From positions 92,944,622-93,008,621 of the forward strand of contig JASWHV010000005.1 in NCBI GenBank assembly GCA_030760725.1: a stretch of 64,000 nt of DNA, given 5' to 3'. The notes beneath the pieces were generated by a model, which was given only the letters and a program-made list of their open reading frames with translations, searched no databases and was not told the origin of the DNA. Below, one piece after another: positions 55,034-64,000 of the stretch; position 1 is the first letter of the stretch; every line of letters starts with the position of its first letter. Source of the stretch: Neostapfia colusana (Eukaryota > Streptophyta > Magnoliopsida > Poales > Poaceae). A program made the translations under genes and the position numbers.

Positions 55034-56763
55034 ATGGCCTCCAACCCGCCACCAGATAAGAAGCGCGCTCGATCTCCTCCAGCGGCGGCGTCTGTGCCAA
55101 GTCAGGAATCTGGGGTTCCTGGCACTCCTTCCGGTGGTAACTCGAAGAGGCCCCGGGCTGATGCGTTGAGGGGAGCTTCTGGGGCGTTCCCTGCTCCGCC
55201 AGTTCAAGCGACTGCGGAGCGGCCATCAGTGACGGCAGCGGGCTCTGGGAGTCCTACCCCGGCTCGGAAGTCGAGGTTTAGAGCCCGCTGGAGTGTCCGC
55301 GCTTCCCGGCCATCCCCGACTTGCGGGGAGTCTGTGCCGTTGCGCTCGGAGCCCGGGACAACTGCCGCGGCCCCCAAGCCAGCGCGAACTTCTCCTGTTC
55401 CGGTGTGCCCGGACTCCGCGGCGGCGTCGTCTCTTCCTGCCGAGATGGCCGCGCGGCCCCCAAGCCGGCGCAGGTCGATCCTGCACCAGGCGGCCCGGCC
55501 TTTATTCCAGCGCCGCCTTCCCCGGCTCGCCCCTCTCCACAGGTCAAGAAGCCAGAAGCTAAAGAGGGCCCGGCAGGCCCGGCTGCCCGAGCCCCGGCGC
55601 CAGCTTCTCCTGACCGGCGTCTTGTCTTGGTTGCTGGTGCATCGATTCCTCTTGAGGACGAGGTGATGGAGGAGGTCGGGGGAACTTCCCCGGCCTCTGT
55701 TGCTCCGTTGCCCCTGGCAGATGCCTTCGCGCTTGCCGAGACGAGCGTCCGGCAGGTCTTGGCTGCACTAGGTCACGAGCGGGAGGAGTACACAGTTGAA
55801 CGGGATCGCCTCCTCACCCGGGGGAACCTTTTGCGGGAGCGGACCGCGAAGGTCAAGAGCGAGCTCGACTCCAGGTAGGAGTTGCTCGACTTCAGGGAAG
55901 TCCTCCTCGACCGGCTGAAGCGGGCTGTCAACCGTATGGACACCGAATCGTGGCGGATCAACAGGGAGGCGCTGGAGGCACACGCCCGGGCCGAGGAGAG
56001 CCTCTCTGCCGCTGAGGAGATACGGCAGCGGATGGAGCGCCGTAGACTCGCCGTTGAGGAACGAGAGCGTTCCACGGCGGCCGAGGCGGAGAGGGTCGCC
56101 GCGCAGCTGGCGGCGGGCGAGGATGACCTTTGAGCTAAGATCGAGGAGCCAGAGATTCTGAAGGCAGACCTCGACCTGAGGGAGGAACAGGTCTCCCACG
56201 AACGTCGGGCGGTCTTGGAATGGGAGTTGGCCGCCGACTTCAAGGCTTCTGAGTTGGAGCGGCTCGCCAAGACTCTCCACCTTCGGGAGAGCTCCATGGC
56301 GGCCAAGGAGAAGAAATTCTCCGAGAGGAACCTAGAGGCCCTGCAGGCAGCCCGCCGCGATGTGGAGGAGCTCTCGGCCTTGCGGTCCTCCGAGGCTCTT
56401 GCGGTCTCGAGCTTCGTGGATCGAGCGGGGTCCGCCCTGATCCCTCTTGGCTTCAGTCCGATGAGGGCCGCGGCTCCTGCGTTGAAGGTGGCGGAGGTGA
56501 TCCCCGCGCTGGAGTCGATCGGCGCCAAGCTGGACAGGCTAGACTCGGTGGTCGCCAGCGAGCTTGAGGCCGAGGGACGCGGCCTAGCCCTAGAGGTCAC
56601 CTCACATGTGCTGGCATGCTTCAAGAGCCGCGGCCCCTCTTTCTCGCTAGAACCAGCGAGAGAGGGCCCAGCCGCGGAGCGGGAGGAAGCTGCCAGGGCT
56701 AGAGTCGAGGATGTGGCCACCCTTGTAGCCGCAAGGTTCCGGCGGGAGCAGAGAGGTCCTTAG
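55034..56763 (+). pseudogene. Element F antisense ORF, Pro-rich then coiled coil, broken
   Basis: This ORF reads away from the left LTR, opposite to gag. It starts in a strong context (TCGCCATGGCC) with MASNPPPDKKRARSPPAAAS. About 180 Pro/Ala/Ser-rich residues come first, with a basic KKRARS stretch that could be a nuclear signal. A frame change near 55560 leads into LVLVAGASIPLEDEVMEEVG and a long Glu/Arg/Leu-rich region (about 55740-56560) that looks like a coiled coil. TAG at 55876-55878 and TGA at 56131-56133 interrupt that frame before the final stop at 56761. Additional antisense ORFs near the 3' LTR are known in Tat-lineage elements. A domain such as Pfam Transposase_28, often found in related grass proteins, was not recognised here. 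Confidence 0.65.
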
Positions 56764-58140
56764 GGCTTGTTTCTCCCTTTTTATCGAGTCTGTAGTCCAA
56801 CTCATGGAGCCTCGCATAGTTTGACTCTTTTAGATATTTGTGTCTCTGATGCCTTTTCTCTCCTTCTTGGCTTTGCCTGACTGAGTCCTTAGCTCCGCAA
56901 GGTACTCAGAGGCCTTCTCCAATCTCGGAGCTCTGCACAGACACCTTCCTCGGGCCCTAACCGTGTTAGGGGCCCCCGAGGGTCTCCGGATCTCGCCCTA
57001 TGGGGAGCTCCAAATCTGCCTGCCACGTGGTGGGTCCAGAGCCCTTCCTTAGGTGGCGGGAGCTCCGGCCCTGCTGGACACGTAGGGCTTTCGGAGCCCT
57101 CCCACTGGGGGGGGTCTGGTTTCCGCCTGCCACGTGGCGAGCCCGGAGCCCCCCTCAGGGGAGGCGAGAGCTCCGGGCCCGCTGGACACGTGGGGCCCTC
57201 GGGCCTCGCCCCTGCTGAAGGGGCAGGACCCGGTCCTTCCAGTCCTACGCCGGAGTAGTTGATAGCTCCTTTCCCCCCGCTTCATGCAGTCCCCATTGCA
57301 GTAACCTGGAGGTCCTGCACACAGGCAGAGGAAAGGTAATTCTCCTCGGGGGGTCCTCCCCTCCCGTCTCCTAGTCTTATTCGTCTTACGATCCTGATCC
57401 GTTATACGGGGCTTGGGCAATTCTGTGCTCGAGGCGCCGGAGATCCGGCTCCCTCCGAGGTCCGGGTATGGTCGTCCAATCCCTAGTACCGGGCCATGCG
57501 CTGGGGAAGCAGAGTGCACTTGCTTTGGGTTCATGACCAGGCAAAGCGGTTGTACTCCCCTGTACCTCCGGAGGGCAGGATGCGCATGCTTTGGGCTCAT
57601 GGCCTGCTAAGATGGATACGCACCCTGGACCCCCCATGCACAACGCAGGCCTTTCCTGGAGGTGACCAACTGGCACCGCAACACCTGACTGGGGGAGGCC
57701 CGAGAGACTCACTCGGCCATCGGCAGGTGCCTCAAGCGCGGCCGCCCTCGGTAGGATATCGAATGCTGAATACGGATGAGCGCGGGAGAGGGGGAGCTAG
57801 ATGTACGATGAACATACATAGATAGTGCAATCATAAAAATTAATGCATAATTTAAATGAGCGCATGAGAGAGAGCTAAGTAGAACAGGTTTCTGTGTTCA
57901 CGCCCATAGGTGGAATTCTGGCTGTACATGGAGGCAATATTCCGCCTCGTCTACAAGGGAAGCAAGACTCTACGCACTTAGGGTCGGAACCAGGCTAAAC
58001 TGGACGTAGTCCTGTACCGTCCCTTGAGACTTAGCTGCCCCAAGCTCTGTTCCTAAATTCTATGGGATCCATTACAGAAGGGAATAACCCTGTTCTACTG
58101 ATGCTCGGGGAGTAGGACTTACAGTGTTGCTCCATGCCAA
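56764..58140. other. Element F internal region without recognised genes
   Basis: This is mostly GC-rich sequence with no convincing long ORF. At 57018-57220 it carries CACGTG-containing units like those of the F LTRs. The rest is unassigned; it may be the 3' end of the antisense transcript or diverged pol-flanking sequence. Confidence 0.4.
57018..57220. repeat. G-box repeat units outside the LTR in F
   Basis: Units with CCACGTGG, GGAGC... and GCTGGACACGT resemble the LTR array at 54171-54480, but this stretch is internal. Confidence 0.65.
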
Positions 58141-58330
58141 GGATTTTGGGAACGGATCCCACACTCGGTTGAAAGGCATGTGTACCTGGAGCGGCAGCTT
58201 TCATGATTCGGAAGGGACCTTCCCTGCTGGGGCAGAGTTTATGGGTCCTTCTCGGGAAAGAGCGTGCCGCGACACCAGGTTGCCCTTCTGCAGGTCCCTG
58301 ACGCGTTTCGTTCTTTGGCGGTAGTGCTTA
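58141..58330 (-). pseudogene. Remnant of Tat integrase C-terminus
   Basis: On the minus strand short pieces read RVRDLQKGNLVSRH and, one frame over, EGPFRIMKAAAPGT. These resemble the GDLVLRR...EGPY/F module at the end of Tat-group integrases. With gag ending near 58732, this indicates an internal deletion that removed protease through most of integrase. The call rests on short motifs. Confidence 0.45.
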
Positions 58331-58731
58331 GAGCATCAGCCGAGACCTTGCATTGTGGGGTGTTACCTGCAGCCGAGTCTCGTCGACGAGGTTGTTATCT
58401 TCACGCTGGATCAGGTCCTGCGTGGCTTCTCCTGGGGCCCCCGGGGAGTTCTCCCCTTCTGGCTAAGGCCTTCAAGGGGTAGGTGGACCCGGGCTCATCT
58501 TAGATGACCTAAGGCGTCTTCCCCTTCTGGCAAGGCCTTCAAGGGGTCGACAGACCTTGGGCAGCCCTAGGGAGGTATGTCCGAGGCACGGAGGTGTGCT
58601 CTCGGGTGAGGCTGGCCCGACCTCGCACCATTGTGGTCGGTACTAGGGCTGCTGCGACTACTTGGGGCTTCTCCAAGGTTGACGTCGGAGCAGTGCAGCC
58701 TCCACTGACCCGGGACGGCAGCCGCAGCCAG
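58331..58731. other. Unassigned sequence between pol remnant and gag (F)
   Basis: Nothing recognisable apart from a doubled CTTGAAGGCCTTGCCAGAAGGGG-like segment near 58455-58550. It may be the scar of the pol deletion. Confidence 0.35.
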
Positions 58732-60479
58732 CTACCGCCCTGGCCCGTCACCGTCGGAGCTGGAGTCCTCACCGTTATGCACTGTATTTATGACACGCTG
58801 AGGCTCCTGAAATCCCACCAGATGGGCGGCTGTGACTGGGGCATCGACCTTCTGCTTGCCATCCCTCTGAGGGTAGTGCGGTGCTTCAGCTCTCTGCTGT
58901 CTTCCTTTGCGGAAGCGCTCTGCGAGCCTCTGGATATCCCAGCACTCGGCAGCAGTATGGTTGCCGGCGCCATGCACGGGGCATAGCCCGCCCTGATCAC
59001 TATCTGGGTCCGGTGACTGCCGCTGCCTTCGTCGGGGCGTGGCCCCCGTGCTCCACTAGTCGTCGCTGCTGCGGCGACGGAAGCCGTGAACGACGACTTC
59101 ATCTTGCCACTCCCCAGGTTCTTGGCCTTCTTGCTACCCCCATAGGCAGCAGCGCCGGACCTGCGCTGTCCTCCTGACTCGGAGGTCAGCAGAGAGTGCC
59201 AGTTCCGCCCTTCAGCTGCTCTGGCGCATTTGTCCGCCAGGCTGAAGAGCTCAGAGACGTCGCGGACCTCTCTGGTCGCGAGCTTCTCAAGCATTTTCTC
59301 GTCCCGGACACCCTGTCGGAACGCCACCACCACAGAAGCACTTTGAATATGCGGGATGGTGTTGTGTACCTGGGAGAACCGCTGGATGAAAGAGCGCAGC
59401 GACTCCCCAGGTTGTTGCTTGACGGCGTGGTGGTCGAGCTCCGTGCCAGGACGGGTGTAGGAGCTGCCGAAGTTGGCGACGAACTGCCGGCAGAGCTCTC
59501 CCCAGGAGGTTATGGACCCCTGGGGGAGATTCATGAGCCAAGACCGAGCTGGGCCGGTCAAGGCGACGGGGAAGTAGTTGTCCATGACAGCCTCATCCCC
59601 TCCTGCGGCAAGTACGGCGGTGGAGTAGATCTGGAGGAACTCCGCCGGCTTGACACTACCGTCGTACTTCTCGGGCAGGTGCGGCCGAAACTTGTGCGGC
59701 CATCTCGCGAAGCGAAGGTGGGGTGCCAGGGCCGCACATCCTGCTCCTGCTGCCGCAGGTATTGGTGCTGCGAACGCTTGGTTCGCACTTGGCACCGTGT
59801 ACCCAGGTATAGGCAAGGCTGTCCCATAGACCGGGGGCGCTGCTTGCGGCACATATGGTTGTGGCATATGCTGCGCGGCATATGCCTGAGGCAGGACTCG
59901 CGTGGCGAAGATCTGCCCTCCAGGTTGTGTCGAGGCCGATGACATGCTGTCGCCAGCCTCATGGTTGCGACGCCTTTCCCGACGTCGCTCGAGGTACACC
60001 CGGGCATCCTGGCCCAAGTGGCACCGTTCCAGCTCCCTTCTCAGGTCCGTCGACGGGAGCCTGGAGGAGCTGGAATCCGCCGTTTGCCCATCAACCGTGG
60101 GCGTGCGCGTCAGAGACACAGCCGGTTGACCGGGGCGTCGCCCTCGCCAAAACCGAGGATTCGCGGCGGCGACGACGACGCGGTCCACCTCGCGGACCCA
60201 TTGTTGGGTCGCAGAATGGGGCGCATCCCCAGCAGGTGGGTTGCGCAGCAGTGCTCTTGCTGCAGCTAGCGCACCCCCATGGTGTACGCTCAGCGCCACA
60301 GAAGATCTCACACTGGTCGGAGCCTGCGTCGCCGGAGTCGGTGTTGCCGGAGTCGGCTGCTGGCTACCAGCTTGTGCCGACACACTCCGTCCTGAGTGCG
60401 TCGACATGTACTCCCCGCTGGTCACGGTTCGCCGTGAACGCGGAGGGGGAGAGTTTGCCGCTGAGGGAAGCTTGGTCAT
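58732..60479 (-). pseudogene. gag: Element F gag (Tat/Retand type), frameshifted near its end
   Basis: The ATG at 60479 is the first after the primer site (MTKLPSAANSPPPRS). A long Ser/Thr/Pro/Ala-rich N-terminus is followed by a gag core: FRPHLPEKYDGSVKPAEFL, YFPVALTGPARSWLMNLPQG, GELCRQFVANFG, QPGESLRSFIQRFSQVHNTI and ELFSLADKCARAAEGRN. The main frame is open to 58788, but a shift near 58985 moves the zinc-binding end, MHGAGNHTAAECW, into another frame (58977-58732). A CxxH...H...C arrangement of this kind is usual in Tat gag proteins. The gag core is otherwise intact and could serve in trans packaging. Confidence 0.85.
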
Positions 60480-60516
60480 CTTCGTCGGCGGAAACTCGTC
60501 GCGCAAGGGGAAAAGC

Positions 60517-60536
60517 CCCCTACCTGGCGCGCCAAA
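60517..60536 (-). other. Element F primer-binding site
   Basis: The minus strand reads TTTGGCGCGCCAGGTAGGGG next to the 5' LTR, a form common in grass Retand/RIRE2-like elements; it does not match tRNA-Met. Confidence 0.8.
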
Positions 60537-60851
60537 TGTCTAAGTGTTCGGTCGACACTTCCCCTGGGCCTGCTCTGGGCAGCCCGCGGAGGTTCTTTTT
60601 TCGGTGGGGCTAGTCCCTTGAGGAGAGCTTGCGCGGATGGACGAGTTAGTAAGAGCTTGACACTGAGAGTTTTACGTGGTTCAGGCCGCCGGAGCGTAAA
60701 ACCCTACGTCCACGGCGAGCTATGGAGCTCGCTGTATTGCTTGCTGCTCAGGGCCGGAGTCCTGAGCTTGGGGGTGAGTTACAGCTTGGGTGTGAATGGC
60801 TAGCGTATGAGTTGCAGAGGTGCGAACCCTTGCTATCGTCGCCTACCCGAG

Positions 60852-60860
60852 CCTTTTATA
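60852..60860 (-). promoter_or_regulatory. TATA box of F 5' LTR
   Basis: CTATAAAAGG on the minus strand, about 310 bases before the LTR end. Confidence 0.65.
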
Positions 60861-61257
60861 GTCCAAGACTCGGGTGGCTTACAAGGGGGCCTGGGACCCG
60901 ACAGGTGGTCCCGGGGAGATTGACTGTTATCTACCGTATCTGTAGTTATGCCGGTAGTTGTCTCTGGCGAAGGCTTCCGAGTCTCCGTCTTGCCGCCCTG
61001 CCCATGCCGCATGCTAGTCATAGTGGTTGATGACGGCGTAGGCGGCATGGGATGTCTTGTCGCGGTGTTTATTGGCTGGCAGGTTCTGACACCGCGCGCC
61101 AGTCTGTGATGTGACTGGGCGCAACGGCACCTGACAGAGGCGTGCTCCGCGTCTCCACGTCTTGGGAAGACGCGGGCCTTGAATACTTTGTACGGGCAAG
61201 GTATGGGGCGTCTTTACGCCCGCTGCCTATCGCTCGGGGGCAGGCAGCGCCGTTCTG

Positions 61258-61570
61258 CTGCCACGTGGCGGGCCCGGAGCCCTTCTCAGAGGAGAGGAGG
61301 GTCCGGCTCACGGGGCACGTGGAGCCTCCGGACCTCCCCCCGCGGAGGGGGAGGTTCGGCTTCTGTCGGCCACGTGGCGGGCCTGGAGCTCCCCTCTGAG
61401 CAGAGGGAGGTCCGGCCCCGCCAGATTCGTGGCACCCTCGGACCCCACGCCCGCAGAGGGGGAGGTCCGGCTTTTGTATGCCACATGGTGGGCCCGGAGC
61501 CCTCCTCTGAGGAGAGGGAGGTCCGGCCCCGCCGGACGCGTGGTGCCTTCGGAGCTCTCCCTGCGGAGAA
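61258..61570. repeat. G-box tandem repeat array in F right LTR
   Basis: CACGTG at 61262, 61316 and 61371, with a degenerate CACATG near 61482; the same ~55-bp period as the left copy. Confidence 0.8.
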
Positions 61571-61632
61571 GGGCGAGTTCCTTAGGCATTTTCCCCTGTG
61601 CGCGGGGGTACCCCATATAGCAGGTACCGACA

Positions 61633-61637
61633 GTTCC
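61633..61637 (+). repeat. Target-site duplication of element F (right)
   Basis: GTTCC, identical to 53442-53446. Confidence 0.95.
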
Positions 61638-61720
61638 GTTGAGTTCTTACTCCTCTTTTCGTGCTTGCTGTTGGGTGCCGCATCGCACGGCACCACCCAC
61701 TGCGATTCCCGGGCCTCACA
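61638..61720 (+). repeat. Element E 5' LTR, last part
   Basis: This resumes E after F. It contains GGTGCCGCATCGC...GGCACCACCC, an inverted pair also present near the end of C, and ends CCTCACA, three bases before the primer site. The exact end (61718 or 61720) is uncertain. Confidence 0.8.
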
Positions 61721-61723
61721 GTG

Positions 61724-61736
61724 TGGTATCAGAGCC
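61724..61736 (+). other. Element E primer-binding site (tRNA-Met)
   Basis: TGGTATCAGAGCC, perfect over the first 12 bases. Confidence 0.9.
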
Positions 61737-63514
61737 GCATTGGGAATAGCACGCATGAAAAGAGTCTATTTTCAAAAACTTAGAGGTATACGAGTGAGGA
61801 ACGTATAGTATGCCCACATAAGGAGTATTATTAGCATAGTTACTTAAGGTGGCAAGCTAACATTGTGTTATCATTCAGTATTTCAATTCTGTAACGACGC
61901 ACCTACGTGGAGGTAAGAATGGTAAGGAACGCCACCGAAAGCGGATCAATTTCGGTTACCTCAGCCATATGAGGAAAGTAGTGTGGGATGTCCCGTTCAG
62001 CAATGGACGGGAAGTGAATATGTTTTCTAAGACTCTTCATGTCTTAGAGACATATCGATGGAACTAGCTTCCAATGCGCAAACCCAGGGGCAAGAGGAGG
62101 AGACCCCATCGTGTGGTTTGTAACACGAAGTGTGTTCTCTAGGACTCTTCATGTCCTATGAGGCATACGAAAGTGCTGTTCCACCGGCGTGCTTTATTGC
62201 AAAGGTGTGGAGCCCCCGTCGGGTGGTGAATAACCCGATCATGTACCTTGAGACGTGGCTTGACTCAAGGACGGCCCGTATGGCAATGATACGGAGCGTA
62301 TGTTTTTACTATGATATGGACCTGCCTGAAATGACAAACCAATGTGTGCATCATTATTGAGTGGTTTTCTGCAGGTACCTTAACCACGTTAGTACATGTC
62401 ATGTAGAAAACGTTTGTGAGGGATCGTTTTAGTGCCACCACTTGAGACGTATAAGCCGGTATAACGCCGGTTAGGATTTTAATTTGGTGAGGAAACGTAG
62501 TACCGTGATGTGTTTTGAACTGCATGAAAAAGAAGGTTTGAAAAGAAAAAGAGTAAATTTGGAGTCTAGGATTCTTTTCGGGGTTAATGAACTCCTATAT
62601 TGAACTAAGAGTCAATTGGGAGTATAGATTTATTCACAAAGACTTAGGAGAAACCTCCCCTGTTTTTGGCAGAATTTTGCTGAAGTTGAACAGGACATAA
62701 CTTTTGTTTGGTTGAACAAATGGAGGTGAGTGATACATTTCTGAGCTATTGAAGTGTTCTACGACTCTTCAGTATAACTCCAGATCAGAATCACCCTCTA
62801 AATGGATGAAATTCTCAGATGAGTGTGAACTGTCTAAAACAGGGCAGGCACAAATTGCTCTCTGGAAATTTCTGTATTTCGACCATAACTTTCTGTAGGA
62901 AATTTTATAAGGGTCAAGTAATACAGCATTGGAAAGCTTGTGATATATGCTATGACTTCATAGTTCAAAGTTTCTCCAGATTTGGAGTTTAATTGTATGA
63001 AATCTTGCGGACAAAACAGCCACTTTCAAAGGAGGTGCTGTCAAAATTGTTCCAGATTTCTGTTAATTTTGAAATATAACAACTTTTGATCCAGAACTGA
63101 TATAAAGGCAAATCAATGCTCATTGGAAAGATATTGAAGTTAACTATAACTTTGATATTCAACTTGAGATATGAAATTGCCATTTTCATATTTAAATTCT
63201 GGGGTTAAGACCAATTGGTCATTCTGAACAGAGTAGTGCTTATTGCCTATGTAACTTAAGACTTGTTGTGGACAGGGATGTTTCAGACTTCTCTAAGCTC
63301 CATAACATGTTCTTGAGTTATTTTTTTGTTTGTCCTACTGTTGGAATTAAGGGTTTGGACAAACTTGCTCACGTTTGATAGATTTCAGAATTGTCAAAAC
63401 CCTGGTTAGATTATGTGTGCTGCATTATTGAAGTGATGCTTTGATGGTTAATGTTTTGAATTCAAGTTGAGTTTGAACTTTGAATGTTAACCGTAAATTG
63501 CTCATTTTTGCAGC
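61737..63514 (+). other. Element E leader (no orf0)
   Basis: The leader is about 1.78 kb, similar in length to D's. TTTCTGCAG|GTACCT (GT at 62375-62376) is donor-like, and ATTTTTGCAG lies one base before the gag ATG. The second half is AT-rich. I see no gene; short open frames such as 62130-62360 are not conserved in D. Confidence 0.55.
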
Positions 63515-64000
63515 ATGGATCGTGCTCATTCCAGGAGTGAGGTTGGTGAGTCGAGTCACGGCGAAAGTAATTCGCCATGACAAGAAGTGCCGACATCATC
63601 AACCGGATTGGCGGAAATCTTGACAAAGATGGCTGAGTCTCTGGATCTGTTGGTGCGACAAAGCATAAGACAGGAGACACTACAGCAAAATCCCCCGCCA
63701 AGCACTTATCTGGATTTTCTAGCAAGACAACCACCGGTTTTCTCGGAAGCAAAAGAACCGTTGGAGTCGGCTCATTGGCTCCAATGTATTGAAGCCAAGT
63801 TTGATATGCTTGAGTGCGATGAGTATCAGAAGACTCTATTTGCCGCTCAACAACTCCACAGAGCCGCTGGAGCTTGGTGGGCGGAGTACATCACTACTCT
63901 TCCTGAAGGTCATCGCGTGACGTGGGATGAATTCCGGACTGTTTTCCGGGCACGTCACCTTTGTTCGGAAATTCTTCGAACAAAGTATCAAGACTTTCTG
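63515..64000 (+). pseudogene. gag: Element E gag, 5' part, with early stop
   Basis: The ATG after TTTTTGCAGC gives MDRAHSRSEVGESSHGESNS, then TGA at 63578-63580. The same frame is open from there to the window end and contains a gag core: STYLDFLARQPPVFSEAKEP, HWLQCIEAKFDMLECDE, GAWWAEYITTLPEGHRVTW and TKYQDFL. A single change in the Pro-TGA region would explain the break. It is clearly related to D and B gag, and incomplete because the window ends. Confidence 0.85.

Larger units (their letters stand above)
53447..61632 (-). mobile_element. Element F: non-autonomous Tat/Retand-type LTR retrotransposon, minus strand
   Basis: F is 8,186 bp, with LTRs of 1,096 bp (53447-54542 and 60537-61632) and GTTCC duplications. 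Orientation is set by a primer site next to the right LTR (TGGCGCGCCAGGTAGGGGGC on the minus strand), a purine-rich tract ending GGGGGCCAC next to the left LTR, and gag on the minus strand beside the right LTR. LTRs differ at about 37 of 1,096 sites (3.4% by hand). Gag and an antisense ORF are present; protease, RT, RNase H and nearly all of integrase are missing. Confidence 0.9.
60537..61632 (-). repeat. Element F 5' LTR (right copy)
   Basis: The same length as the left LTR, with about 37 differences. TATAAAAGG at 60852-60860 (minus) and the G-box array at about 61258-61570 lie in the expected promoter region. Confidence 0.95.
49356..64000 (+). mobile_element. Element E: chromovirus, 5' part only, with element F inside its LTR
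   Basis: The LTR begins TGTAACAGCC at 49356 inside A's 3' LTR and ends near 61720 (CTCACA); F plus the GTTCC duplication are removed to give about 4.17 kb. A tRNA-Met primer site, a leader and the start of gag follow; the element runs past the window. It is related to A, B and D in gag and leader, but its LTR is distinct. The orientation is plus. Confidence 0.85.

Noticed and set aside
58788..60506. Start of F gag at 60506
   Set aside because: The codon there is TTG; the first ATG after the primer site is at 60479.
1..64000. Host genes, CRISPR arrays, rRNA, or prokaryotic operons
   Set aside because: Every segment fits an LTR or internal region of the elements listed; no spacer arrays, ribosome-binding sites or conserved host coding sequence were seen.

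Overview
This window is almost certainly grass (Poaceae) nuclear DNA, and I can assign all of it to LTR retrotransposons. I see no host gene, tRNA, rRNA, CRISPR array or prokaryotic feature. The evidence is Ty3/gypsy chromoviruses of the Tekay/Del type with about 4-kb LTRs, tRNA-Met primer sites and a C-terminal chromodomain, plus a Tat/Retand-type element whose primer site resembles those of many grass elements. The species cannot be told from this sequence.

The region is a stack of insertions that can be unpicked from LTR ends and 5-bp target-site duplications. Element A (+, starts at 787) sits in an older inverted LTR of its own family (1-786). A's 3' LTR (12142-13026, resuming 47157-49355) is broken by C, a solo LTR on the minus strand (13027-47151). 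C is broken by B (+, 14128-43977), an A-family element. B's gag is broken by D (-, 21729-36074), a young chromovirus with AAAAG duplications. A's 3' LTR is broken again by E (+, from 49356 past the window end). E's 5' LTR is broken by F (-, 53447-61632, GTTCC duplications), a gag-bearing Tat-type element that has lost nearly all of pol.

A, B and D each carry gag, protease, RT, RNase H, integrase and chromodomain sequence, and all are disrupted. A and B have an extra open reading frame (orf0, 313 aa and intact in B) between the leader and gag; D and E do not. All four leaders carry a donor-like CAG|GTA, and every gag (and orf0) start is abutted by an acceptor-like CAG. This suggests that the gag and orf0 messages are spliced.

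The least expected signal is inside the long LTRs. The A, B and D LTRs share the remains of a small multi-exon gene. It has a 78-81-nt exon bounded by AG and a GC-type donor (G|GCAAGC), an intron of about 1 kb, and a last exon after a CAG acceptor. That exon ends in a stop just before the LTR poly(A) region. Exon phases match in every copy, the two families share an acidic peptide ending in EWExxTP, and the fixed A/B differences in the middle exon are all synonymous. In D a Kozak-like first exon fits the same phase and gives a 65-aa protein. The GC donor motif also occurs in the C and E LTRs. This is the best candidate here for an undescribed system, and it rests on sequence reading alone.
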